Shown here: positions 1-6,154 of the stretch, one piece after another
Position numbering within the stretch: the first letter of the stretch is position 1
How the letters are laid out: each line of letters begins with the position of its first letter
Source of the DNA: Methylovirgula sp.
Lineage (GTDB): Bacteria; Pseudomonadota; Alphaproteobacteria; Rhizobiales; Beijerinckiaceae
Length of the DNA stretch: 7,468 nt
Direction: 5' to 3'
Assembly: GCA_025356505.1 (NCBI GenBank)
Contig: JANXSV010000174.1
Location: forward strand, 1-7,468
Made by a program: the position numbers and the translations under genes
The notes under the pieces: generated by a model
The model's input: only the letters and a program-made list of their open reading frames with translations
Told to the model about the DNA's origin: nothing
Databases searched by the model: none

Positions 1-400
1 CCCGGACATAAAGGTGGTCGCCACAGAAGGCACTGAAGATGATCTGGCCAAAGCTGTATCAGTTGACGAAGCCTTGTTCCGCGGCCATCCAAACCTGAAG
101 GGCATCTTCGGCGTCAGCCAGGTTGGCGGACCATCGGTTGCCAAGGTCATGGCGACTAAGGAATTTGGTGACAAGAAAAATGCCATTAAGGTTTTCGCAT
201 TTGACGATCTTCCAGATACAGTGAAGGGCGTCAAGGAAGGCTTCATCTCAGGCATCATGGTGCAGCGTCCTGTCACCATGGGCAAGCTTGCGGTTGAGCA
301 TCTGGTTGCTCAAATCAACGGCACTGAAAAAGAGCCTAAGGATGTCGATACCGGCGTAACCGTCGTCGACGCTTCGAACCTTGGCTCTTACACCAAGTAA
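1..400 (+). CDS. Sugar ABC transporter substrate-binding protein, C-terminal part (5' end outside window)
   Basis: The reading frame is open from the first base (first full codon at position 2) to a TAA at 398-400, so the gene starts upstream and about 132 C-terminal residues are visible. A GTG at 14 is in frame but lies inside the domain and is not the start. The visible part has the layout of the second lobe of a type I periplasmic sugar-binding protein (ribose/xylose/galactose-binding class): the ends of several alternating strands and helices, a KGIFGVSQVGGPSVAK segment, a VFAFDDLPDTVKGVKEGFISGIMVQRP segment split over the hinge region (written here only as a location, about residues 63-89), then GKLAVEHL and a final VTVVDASNL strand. 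In this family the protein binds the sugar in the periplasm and delivers it to the ABC permease. It lies just upstream of the matching ATPase gene, separated by a terminator. The ligand cannot be told from this fragment; the neighbours suggest an acid sugar. Confidence 0.9.
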   Translation, partial: PDIKVVATEGTEDDLAKAVSVDEALFRGHPNLKGIFGVSQVGGPSVAKVMATKEFGDKKNAIKVFAFDDLPDTVKGVKEGFISGIMVQRPVTMGKLAVEHLVAQINGTEKEPKDVDTGVTVVDASNLGSYTK

Positions 401-425
401 GTTTTATTCCCCCGCCTTAAACTCA

Positions 426-456
426 GCCGGGGCGTATTATGCGCCCCGGCCTTTTT
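426..456 (+). terminator. Intrinsic terminator between the binding-protein and ATPase genes
   Basis: A 9-bp perfect GC-rich stem, GCCGGGGCG (426-434) pairing with CGCCCCGGC (442-450), encloses a 7-base loop and is followed by C and five Ts (452-456). It begins 25 bases after the binding-protein stop and ends 23 bases before the ATPase start. It is strong enough to cut transcription, so the binding protein is probably made in excess over the ATPase by partial read-through, a common arrangement in binding-protein-dependent operons. Confidence 0.85.
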
Positions 457-479
457 AGAAACAGCGTCTGGATTTCGCC

Positions 480-1979
480 ATGTCTTTCCTGGAAATGATC
501 AAGATATCCAAGACATACCCTGGCGTAAAAGCGCTTGATCAGGTGGGGCTGAGCGTGAGGCTCGGGGAAGTTCACGCTATCGCTGGAGAAAACGGTGCTG
601 GAAAAAGCACCCTCATGAAAATCATGACAGGCGTCACGAAATCTGACGCCGGAGGGGTCATCAGTGTCAACGGAGTGCCAACGCTGATACGTGATCCGGT
701 GCATGCTCGCGCATTGGGCATTAACATCATCCATCAGGAACTCTCCATGGTGGAAAACTTGACTATCGCTGAAAACATCTTTCTCGCCCGCGAGCCGGTG
801 AATGGTATTGGCTTCATTGCAGCGCGGCAAATGAACGACAGCGCCCGCAAAGTACTCGCTGAGCTTGAAATCGACATCGATCCTAAAACGCCGATGTCCA
901 AGCTGAGCATCGGCCAAAAGCAGATGATCGAGATTGCCCGCGCCATATCTTATGAATCCAAAATAATCATTATGGACGAGCCGACTGCCTCGCTTAGCCA
1001 TCACGAATCCACAACCCTTTTGCGCGTTATCAAAAAGCTTCGTGATCAAAATATAGGTATTGTCTACATCACCCACCGCCTCGAAGAAATTTTCCAGATT
1101 GCCGATCATGTCACCGTACTGCGCGATGGAAAAACCGTTGACTCGCGGCCGATTGCGCAGATGACGCGCAAGGTGCTGATGCACAAGATGATTGACCGTG
1201 AACTGTCCGAGTTCTTTGGCGAACATACGTCGCACGCCACTTCAGAGGTGGTGCTATCGGTCCGCAATTTGTCGATGAAATTCGCGGCTCCCCATCAGGC
1301 GCATGTCAGTGGCGTGAATTTTGATTTGCACAAAGGAGAAGTTCTGGGCTTCTTTGGCCTGATAGGCGCTGGCCGCACCGAGATTATGGAAATGATTTTC
1401 GGTCTGCGTCCCTCAACTGGAACCATCAGCATCAGCGGCAAAGCGGTCGAAATGAGGGATCCGTCGACTGCGATTGAAAACGGCCTCGGTTTCGTCACCG
1501 AAGACCGTAAAGGTCAAGGCCTTGTGCTGGGCATGAACGTACGGGAGAACTTTAGCCTTACCCATCTCGAAGATTATTGTTCGTTTGATTTTGTCAATCG
1601 CAGCAAAGAAAGTGCTATCTGTGATGGTTTCGTGCGAGAGCTTGGAATTAGAACACCTTCGAACGAACAAATGATAGTAAACCTTAGCGGCGGAAACCAG
1701 CAGAAGGTTGTTATTGCCAAGTGGGTTGCCCGTCGCCCCCGTATCCTCATCGTCGACGAGCCGACGCGCGGCATTGATGTCGGTGCAAAAGCTGAGGTTC
1801 ACGCCTTACTGGCGCGTCTGGCCGAGCAGGGGCTGTCTATCATCGTTATTTCCTCTGATCTGCCAGAGGTGCTCGCAGTCAGCGACCGCGTCCTTGTGGT
1901 GCGGGGCGGGAGCATTTCGGGCGAATTGAGCCGCGCCGAAGCCAGCCAGGAAAGCGTGATGTTGGCCGCCACCGGCTGA
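480..1979 (+). CDS. Sugar ABC transporter ATP-binding protein, RbsA/MglA/XylG type with two nucleotide-binding domains
   Basis: The 499-residue protein has the size and double-domain layout of the RbsA/MglA/XylG/AraG ATPases that energise import of monosaccharides and related polyols or acids at the inner membrane. Domain 1 has Walker A GENGAGKST (36-44), a divergent signature LSIGQ (142-146), Walker B IIIMDEPTA (162-170) and the H-loop histidine 199. Domain 2 has a degenerate Walker A, GLIGAGRT (293-300), with Arg 299 in place of the lysine, then a good signature LSGGNQQK (402-409) and Walker B RILIVDEPTRG (421-431); its H-loop histidine is replaced by SSD (458-460). This asymmetry is normal for the family, so one hydrolytic site is expected. 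The ATG at 480 has only a weak ribosome site (tctgga, about 9 bases upstream). No permease gene follows; the next gene is an oxidoreductase whose ribosome site lies 22 bases downstream. The transported sugar is unknown. Confidence 0.95.
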   Translation: MSFLEMIKISKTYPGVKALDQVGLSVRLGEVHAIAGENGAGKSTLMKIMTGVTKSDAGGVISVNGVPTLIRDPVHARALGINIIHQELSMVENLTIAENIFLAREPVNGIGFIAARQMNDSARKVLAELEIDIDPKTPMSKLSIGQKQMIEIARAISYESKIIIMDEPTASLSHHESTTLLRVIKKLRDQNIGIVYITHRLEEIFQIADHVTVLRDGKTVDSRPIAQMTRKVLMHKMIDRELSEFFGEHTSHATSEVVLSVRNLSMKFAAPHQAHVSGVNFDLHKGEVLGFFGLIGAGRTEIMEMIFGLRPSTGTISISGKAVEMRDPSTAIENGLGFVTEDRKGQGLVLGMNVRENFSLTHLEDYCSFDFVNRSKESAICDGFVRELGIRTPSNEQMIVNLSGGNQQKVVIAKWVARRPRILIVDEPTRGIDVGAKAEVHALLARLAEQGLSIIVISSDLPEVLAVSDRVLVVRGGSISGELSRAEASQESVMLAATG

Positions 1980-2001
1980 TGCAATTCATTTTCATTAAAC
2001 C

Positions 2002-2009
2002 AAGGAGAG
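2002..2009 (+). promoter_or_regulatory. Ribosome binding site that fixes a TTG start at 2015
   Basis: AAGGAGAG lies a good distance (5-7 bases) before the TTG at 2015-2017. An in-frame ATG at 1979 overlaps the ATPase stop (TGATG), but starting there would add twelve residues (MQFIFIKPRRAI) encoded by the ribosome site itself and would push the Rossmann strand away from the N-terminus. Confidence 0.75.
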
Positions 2010-2014
2010 CAATC

Positions 2015-2908
2015 TTGACCAAACGCATAATATTCACTGGTGGAACTGGCAAAGCCGGGCGGCATGCTGTGCCGCACCTGCTGTCCAAGGGCTATTCCAT
2101 TCTAAATGTTGATTTGAAGCCCCTGCATCTTCCTGGCGTCAACACACTGATTGCGGACCTCACCGACAGCGGGCAGGCGTTCAACGCGCTGACCACTCAC
2201 TTCGGTTTTGAAGGTTTTGAAGAAGGCCGTGTGCCACGCGCACCAGATGTTGTGGTGCATTTCGCGGCTATCCCGCGCGTGTTAATTGAGCCGGACAACA
2301 AAACATATTTTGCGAACGTCATGAGTACATATAATGTTATCGAAGCTGCAATGAAGCTCGGCGTAAAAAAGGTGATTGTGGCCTCTTCTGAGACCACCTA
2401 TGGCGTCTGTTTCGCCGAAGGAGATCGTGATTATCACGCGTTTCCGCTCGAAGAAGATTATGATTCAGATCCGATGGACTCCTACGGTCTTTCCAAAGTT
2501 GTGAACGAGAAAACCGCTCGCGCTTTCTCTATGCGCTATGGTGCGGACATATACGCGCTTCGCATAGGCAATGTCATCGAGCCGCATGAATATGGCCCGT
2601 TTGCCGAATATGTCGCCAACCCGCCAGTACGAAAGCGCAATGCCTGGAGCTACATAGATGCCCGCGATCTTGGCGAAATCGTGCATCTGTGCATCGAAAA
2701 AGATGGTCTCGGCTATCAGGTTTTCAATGCTGTAAACGATACCATTACTGCAGATATGCCCACCAAGCAGTTTTTGGCAAAATACGCGCCCAACACCCCA
2801 ATTACGCGTGAAATGGGTGAATTTGAAGCGCCGCTATCCAATCGCAAGATTCGTGAGGTCCTCGGCTTCAAAGAACAACATTATTGGCGCAATTATCTAC
2901 CAAAATAG
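2015..2908 (+). CDS. NAD-dependent epimerase/dehydratase-type oxidoreductase (extended SDR), probable acid-sugar or sugar dehydrogenase
   Basis: Read from the TTG at 2015, the protein has 297 residues. It opens directly with a Rossmann strand and the extended-SDR glycine motif GGTGKAG (9-15). Asp 33 at the end of strand 2 favours NAD over NADP. HFAAIPR follows at 82-88, then the catalytic set: Ser 124/125 in ASSETTYG and the Tyr157-xxx-Lys161 pair in YGLSK. A late NRKIREVLGF segment (277-286) is typical of the family C-terminus. It is shorter than UDP-sugar epimerases (about 330-340) and close to the uronate dehydrogenase and D-erythronate dehydrogenase (DenD) branches, so I favour oxidation of a free sugar or acid sugar over nucleotide-sugar epimerisation. 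It follows the sugar-transport ATPase closely and is probably co-transcribed, so its substrate is likely what the transporter brings in. The family is sure and the substrate is inferred. Confidence 0.85.
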   Translation: MTKRIIFTGGTGKAGRHAVPHLLSKGYSILNVDLKPLHLPGVNTLIADLTDSGQAFNALTTHFGFEGFEEGRVPRAPDVVVHFAAIPRVLIEPDNKTYFANVMSTYNVIEAAMKLGVKKVIVASSETTYGVCFAEGDRDYHAFPLEEDYDSDPMDSYGLSKVVNEKTARAFSMRYGADIYALRIGNVIEPHEYGPFAEYVANPPVRKRNAWSYIDARDLGEIVHLCIEKDGLGYQVFNAVNDTITADMPTKQFLAKYAPNTPITREMGEFEAPLSNRKIREVLGFKEQHYWRNYLPK

Positions 2909-2939
2909 AGCGAACGTGGTACCTGCGTGAAATGATCAT

Positions 2940-2969
2940 AAAATGCCCGCTGCTTTGGCGGGCATTTTT
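2940..2969. terminator. Bidirectional intrinsic terminator between convergent operons
   Basis: AAAATGCCCGC (2940-2950) and GCGGGCATTTT (2958-2968) form a perfect 11-bp stem around a 7-base loop. The outer A/T pairs give a run of Ts on either strand (TTTTT at 2965-2969 on +, AAAA at 2940-2943 read as Ts on -). It sits in the 62-base gap between the stop of the + strand oxidoreductase and the stop of the - strand isomerase, 2 bases from the latter, and can serve both. Confidence 0.9.
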
Positions 2970-2970
2970 G

Positions 2971-3744
2971 TCAACTTTCGACTTTTTGAAGCCAGCCCAG
3001 GCCGGCGACAGTTGCGGCGAAGGGTCGGTATTCGCAGCCGATATATCCAGCATAGCCAAGCGCATCGAGGTGACGGAATATCCTCGCGTCGTCAAGTTCG
3101 CCCATAAAAGGTTCGTTGCGCTTGGGAACAGACGCAATTTGAACATGGCCTATCATCGGCATAAGCGCCTCGAGGCTCATCATCACGTCGCCGTGGATAA
3201 TCTGACGATGGTAGATGTCATACTGCAGCTTCAGGTTAGGCAGCCCGAGTTCACGAATGATTTGGGTAGCAAAGTAGAAATCATTCAAGAAATACCCGGG
3301 CATGTCACGTCCGTTGATCGGCTCGATTAGCACGTCGATGGCGTGAGGGGCCGCTGCCGCGCAGACCAGCGCCAAAGATTTGCAGTAACAATCCAATGCG
3401 CGCGGGTCGGCCCTATCGGCTATCCCGCTCATCACGTGTAAGGAAGGCACTTTGAGCGCAGCCGCATAATGCAACGCCTTGTCAACCGAGGCCTTAAACT
3501 CTTCAGTGCGCTCGGGCAGGGCTGCCATCCCGCGATCACCCATGGCCCAATCGCCCGGCGGCAGATTGAACAACGCCTGCTTCAGAGCGTTTTCGTGAAG
3601 CAGACCTGCAAGGCGTGCCGCGTCAAAATCATAGGGAAACAAGAACTCGACGGCTTTGAAACCGGCATTCGCCGCAGCTTTGAATCGATCAAGAAACTCC
3701 AACTCGTTGAACATCATCGTGAGGTTGGCGGCAAATTTTGGCAT
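2971..3744 (-). CDS. otnI: 2-oxo-tetronate isomerase (hydroxypyruvate isomerase family)
   Basis: This 257-residue TIM-barrel protein belongs to the Hyi/OtnI family of xylose-isomerase-like enzymes. The N-terminal MPKFAANLTMMFNE, then AVEFLFPY (31-38), QALFNLPPGDWA (56-67) and EPINGRDMPGYFLND (141-155) are the hallmark blocks. Glu 141 and Glu 238 (in GCEYRP) fit the two catalytic, metal-binding glutamates of the family; Asp 176 (QYDIYH) and Gln 202 (GHVQIAS) fit the other ligands. In the threonate/erythronate route OtnI converts 2-oxo-tetronate to 3-oxo-tetronate, which a kinase (OtnK) and then OtnC process to dihydroxyacetone phosphate. The ATG is 3 bases after the stop of the LtnD-like gene with no strong ribosome site, so translation is probably coupled. 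The pairing with LtnD supports OtnI over hydroxypyruvate isomerase proper, which shares the fold and motifs. The shared bidirectional terminator follows the stop. Confidence 0.88.
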   Translation of the reverse strand: MPKFAANLTMMFNELEFLDRFKAAANAGFKAVEFLFPYDFDAARLAGLLHENALKQALFNLPPGDWAMGDRGMAALPERTEEFKASVDKALHYAAALKVPSLHVMSGIADRADPRALDCYCKSLALVCAAAAPHAIDVLIEPINGRDMPGYFLNDFYFATQIIRELGLPNLKLQYDIYHRQIIHGDVMMSLEALMPMIGHVQIASVPKRNEPFMGELDDARIFRHLDALGYAGYIGCEYRPFAATVAGLGWLQKVES

Positions 3745-3747
3745 GGC

Positions 3748-4659
3748 TTAGAGTTTTTCTGGCAGTGCAAGACCGGAAATTTGAGCGATCATGCGAGCCA
3801 CAGAAGCATCGTCATCTCCGTCCATGCCTGCAGCTGCGGTGGCTATGAACATCTGGAGCGCGGTTGATGCCATTTGCACCGGGAATTTTTCCCGGCGGCT
3901 CATGTCGCTGACAATGCCGAGATCTTTGGTAAAGATAGATATTGCACTGCGCGGGCTGTAATCCCCTTCTAGAATGTGCGGAACGCGGTTCTCAAACATC
4001 CATGAATTGCCTGCCGAAGCTGTAATCACCTCATAGACTTTATTCAGATCAAGGCCGAGCTTGGCGGCAAAGGTCATTGCCTCACATGCCGCGGCAATAT
4101 GCACCCCGGCCAGCAACTGATTAACCATTTTGAAAGAAGCTCCAGCACCTGCCGCTTCGCCCAGTTCATAGACTTTTCCTGCCACCACATCGAGCACTGG
4201 TCTTGCTCTTGCAAAAGCCTGCGGACTTCCCGAAGCCATGAAGGTCAATTGACCTGCGGCAGCTTTGGCCGCGCCGCCGCTCATCGGTGCATCAAGATAG
4301 AGCAAGCCGAGATTGTCTGCGTCTGCTGCCAAACGTCGCGCTTCTTCGGGTGCCATCGTAGCACAAGAAATAATTACGCCGCCGCGCCTCATGTGCTTAG
4401 CGGCGCCGTTTTCGCCAAATAAAATTGCTCGTGTCTGCGACGCATTAACGACAACGGTCATCAAAATATCTGAGTTCTGCGCCGCGTCCGCAGCACTTAT
4501 AGCTGTCTCGCCGCCGCCATGCTTCAAAGTTTCGAGTGCAGCGGCGTTCAAATCGAAACCCGACACGGCAATGCCGCCTCTGACAATGCTTTGTGCCATG
4601 CCAAGACCCATTGAGCCGAGGCCGATGACTGTCGCTTTCAATGCAGTTTGTGTCGTCAA
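3748..4659 (-). CDS. ltnD: L-threonate 2-dehydrogenase-like enzyme (3-hydroxyisobutyrate dehydrogenase family)
   Basis: Read from a TTG at 4659 the product has 303 residues, the usual size. It shows the NAD(P)-binding motif GLGSMG (13-18), the substrate-binding DAPMSGG (123-129), the catalytic lysine 177 in FKMVNQ with Asn 180, the block NSWMFENRVPHIL (218-230) that I recognise from L-threonate dehydrogenases, and KDLGIV (245-250). LtnD oxidises L-threonate at C2 to 2-oxo-tetronate, the substrate of the OtnI encoded directly downstream. Start choice is open: an in-frame ATG at 4758 would add 33 residues with coding-like codon use and is the first codon after an upstream TAA, but its ribosome site is poor and would push the Rossmann motif to residue 46. 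The TTG at 4659 has only a GGA 7 bases upstream; a further TTG at 4641 is possible. A D-threonate or related acid sugar is the main alternative substrate. Confidence 0.85.
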   Translation of the reverse strand: MTTQTALKATVIGLGSMGLGMAQSIVRGGIAVSGFDLNAAALETLKHGGGETAISAADAAQNSDILMTVVVNASQTRAILFGENGAAKHMRRGGVIISCATMAPEEARRLAADADNLGLLYLDAPMSGGAAKAAAGQLTFMASGSPQAFARARPVLDVVAGKVYELGEAAGAGASFKMVNQLLAGVHIAAACEAMTFAAKLGLDLNKVYEVITASAGNSWMFENRVPHILEGDYSPRSAISIFTKDLGIVSDMSRREKFPVQMASTALQMFIATAAAGMDGDDDASVARMIAQISGLALPEKL

Positions 4660-4775
4660 GTGCGCGTCCAACCTGTTTATTTTATTAAGCTGGATGCCGT
4701 TTGCGGCAAACAGCGCCTCGTCGACGCCTGAGTCCAGATCGATCGTGCGGGCTAACATATTCCAGAATTACCAAC

Positions 4776-4791
4776 ATGGTAGCGCTGCCAT
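4776..4791. promoter_or_regulatory. LacI-family operator upstream of ltnD-otnI
   Basis: ATGGTAGCGCTGCCAT is a 16-base inverted repeat around AGCGCT with a single mismatched pair (T4780/G4787). The central CpG within AGCGCT flanked by TG and CA is the typical layout of LacI/GalR-family operators. It lies just upstream of the 4758 ATG, about at the transcription start predicted from the promoter at 4797-4825, and next to a LacI-family gene. The same site, 12 of 14 bases identical in gene orientation, recurs at 6050-6063. Confidence 0.75.
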
Positions 4792-4796
4792 TCGTC

Positions 4797-4825
4797 ATAT
4801 TCGTGAGATTTGCGGCATCTGTCAA
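4797..4825 (-). promoter_or_regulatory. Predicted promoter of the ltnD-otnI operon
   Basis: On the - strand a perfect TTGACA (complement of 4820-4825) is followed after 17 bases by GAATAT (4802-4797), a weak -10 hexamer. Transcription would start near 4790, inside the operator at 4776-4791, so a bound repressor would block initiation. Confidence 0.5.
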
Positions 4826-4903
4826 TGCGATTTTCGCCGTCTAAATTTTTGCCGAAACGATTGAACCACTGATTTTCAGACCACATCTGCCATTAAAATG
4901 CAC

Positions 4904-4932
4904 TTGTTCGAAACAATATATAATATGTGATG
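4904..4932 (+). promoter_or_regulatory. Possible promoter segment of the lacI-type gene
   Basis: An AT-rich stretch contains a perfect TATAAT at 4919-4924, but the hexamer 17 bases upstream (AAATGC) is not a good -35. Alternatively TTGTTC (4904-4909) with TGTGAT (4926-4931) gives 16-base spacing. The start point cannot be fixed by eye. No AGCGCT-type operator is present here, so autoregulation would have to act through the site at 4776. Confidence 0.35.
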
Positions 4933-4994
4933 CAATCAGCGGCGTAACCTTCGCACGTAAAAGCCACAATCGACCAAGGGAGAATATACGGCCA

Positions 4995-6020
4995 ATGAGA
5001 CAGCGCACCCGATTACCGGAGAGCAGAGCCAGGGTCACATTGTCCGAGGTTGCCAAATTGGCGAACGTCAGCGAAATCACCGTCTCCCGCATTATGCGAA
5101 ATAAGGGACCGATCTCAGTAGAAACGCGTGAAAAAGTCATGGCGGTTGTAAATCGGCTCGGCTACGTCCCAAATCGCATCGCGGGTTCGCTGGCGTCAGC
5201 CACATCCAATATTATCGGTGTGGCGATCCCATCTCTGTCCAATATTGTATTCCCCGAAGTGCTTCGCGGCATTCACGCTGGTTTGAAAGGCACTGATTAT
5301 CAGCCTGTTGTCGGCGTGACGGACTACAGCATGAAAACCGAGGAAGTGCTCGTGAGGTCGCTCATGGCATGGAAACCGGCGGCAATGATTCTTGCTGGAT
5401 TTGATCATACCGATCCGACTCGACAAATCTTGGTTCAAAGCGGTATTCGCGTTGCCGAATTAATGGACATTGACCCCGAACCCATCGACATCGCTGTAGG
5501 CCTCTCCCATCGCAGTGCCGGTTATGAGTCTGGCCGCTATCTCATCGCGCGCGGATACCGCCGTTTTGGCTATGTAGGCCATGACTGGGCAGAAGATAAG
5601 CGCGCCAAGGTGCGCTATGATGGCCTGTGCATGGCGCTGGCCGAAGCGGGTTTGACCATCATGGCACATTCGATCGTTGATGGCCCAAGTTCAACCCTCG
5701 CGGGCCGCGCGATGACCGCGAATTTGCTCGCCGGCAATACTTCTGTAGACGTCGCTGTTTATTCTAACGATGATATGGCGATAGGCGGAGTATTTCACTG
5801 CCTGGGCGCTGGAGTTGCATTGCGCGAAAAGCTCGCCATTTTCGGTTTCAACGGCCTCGAAATCGGTGATGCATTGCCGATGGCGCTTTCCACCGTGCGC
5901 TCCAACCGTTTCCTGATTGGCAAGATCGCAATCGAGAAAATTCTCGAACAACCGGACCGTCGCGGCGCACGCAGTGTAGTTGATACCGGCTTTCAGATTA
6001 TACCTGGCGAGACGGCTTAG
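4995..6020 (+). CDS. LacI/GalR-family transcriptional repressor, GntR-like
   Basis: The 341-residue protein has the full LacI-family layout. An N-terminal helix-turn-helix, VTLSEVAKLANVSEITVSRI (14-33), is followed by the third helix and the hinge helix PNRIAGSLAS (59-68) with Leu 66 at the place that inserts into the central CpG of the operator. A periplasmic-binding-protein-like effector domain starts at SNIIGVAIPSL (71-81) and includes YSNDDMAIG and FGFNG segments. The SNIIGV...FPEVLRGI wording and AELMDIDPEPIDIAVG resemble the gluconate repressor GntR, which suggests an acid-sugar effector; this is from memory of the family. The ATG at 4995 follows AAGGGAGA with an 11-base gap. It is transcribed away from ltnD-otnI, and two matching operators flank it, at 4776-4791 and 6050-6063, so it probably controls both neighbouring units and is relieved by a pathway acid sugar. 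Confidence 0.93.
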   Translation: MRQRTRLPESRARVTLSEVAKLANVSEITVSRIMRNKGPISVETREKVMAVVNRLGYVPNRIAGSLASATSNIIGVAIPSLSNIVFPEVLRGIHAGLKGTDYQPVVGVTDYSMKTEEVLVRSLMAWKPAAMILAGFDHTDPTRQILVQSGIRVAELMDIDPEPIDIAVGLSHRSAGYESGRYLIARGYRRFGYVGHDWAEDKRAKVRYDGLCMALAEAGLTIMAHSIVDGPSSTLAGRAMTANLLAGNTSVDVAVYSNDDMAIGGVFHCLGAGVALREKLAIFGFNGLEIGDALPMALSTVRSNRFLIGKIAIEKILEQPDRRGARSVVDTGFQIIPGETA

Positions 6021-6048
6021 AGCGGCTAGAAAATGCTAGCAAATCCAA

Positions 6049-6064
6049 TTGACAGCGCTAACAT
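6049..6064 (+). promoter_or_regulatory. LacI-family operator overlapping a consensus -35 upstream of the second dehydrogenase gene
   Basis: TGACAGCGCTAACA (6050-6063) shares 12 of 14 bases with the ltnD operator read toward its gene (TGGCAGCGCTACCA). A perfect TTGACA (6049-6054) overlaps its left half, so repressor binding would hide the -35 element. The -10 region near 6071-6078 is weak, which leaves the promoter less certain than the operator. It lies in the 134-base gap after the repressor gene and gives the following operon its own control. Confidence 0.68.
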
Positions 6065-6154
6065 TGTTCTTCAAGACTGTGGATCACGCACTTAACACGC
6101 TTTACCCGGGGGTCAACCCGGCAGAGCCCGCGTCAAACAACATGAGGAAACGCC

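Larger units (their letters stand above)
4759..4994. promoter_or_regulatory. Divergent control region between the ltnD-otnI operon and the lacI-type gene
   Basis: This 236-base non-coding stretch holds control signals for both directions: a consensus -35 and a LacI-type operator on the ltnD side, and an AT-rich segment with a perfect TATAAT (4919-4924) and a ribosome site AAGGGAGA (4976-4983) on the repressor side. I see no gene, RNA fold or repeat beyond these and the inverted repeat at 4904-4916. Confidence 0.7.

Noticed and set aside
423..1235. A 270-codon open frame on the - strand opposite the ATPase gene
   Set aside because: It lies antisense to the conserved first domain of the ATPase and overlaps the terminator at 426-456. 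Its translation shows no recognisable domain; long antisense frames opposite this ATPase family are a codon-usage effect.
1979..2014. ATG at 1979 as the start of the extended SDR
   Set aside because: The added residues are encoded by the leader and ribosome site; AAGGAGAG fits the TTG at 2015, which puts the Rossmann strand at the N-terminus as expected.
4313..4864. A 183-codon open frame on the + strand opposite ltnD and across the control region
   Set aside because: It is antisense to the conserved Rossmann domain of ltnD and runs through the operator and promoter; its composition is low in recognisable structure and it has no ribosome site.
6025..6040. Hairpin GCTAG/CTAGC just after the repressor stop as a terminator
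   Set aside because: The stem is only 5 bp and no T-run follows it.
6106..6121. CCGGG/CCCGG hairpin in the leader before the GRTP-type dehydrogenase
   Set aside because: A 5-bp stem with a 6-base loop and no T-run or conserved riboswitch-like structure; not enough to call an attenuator.
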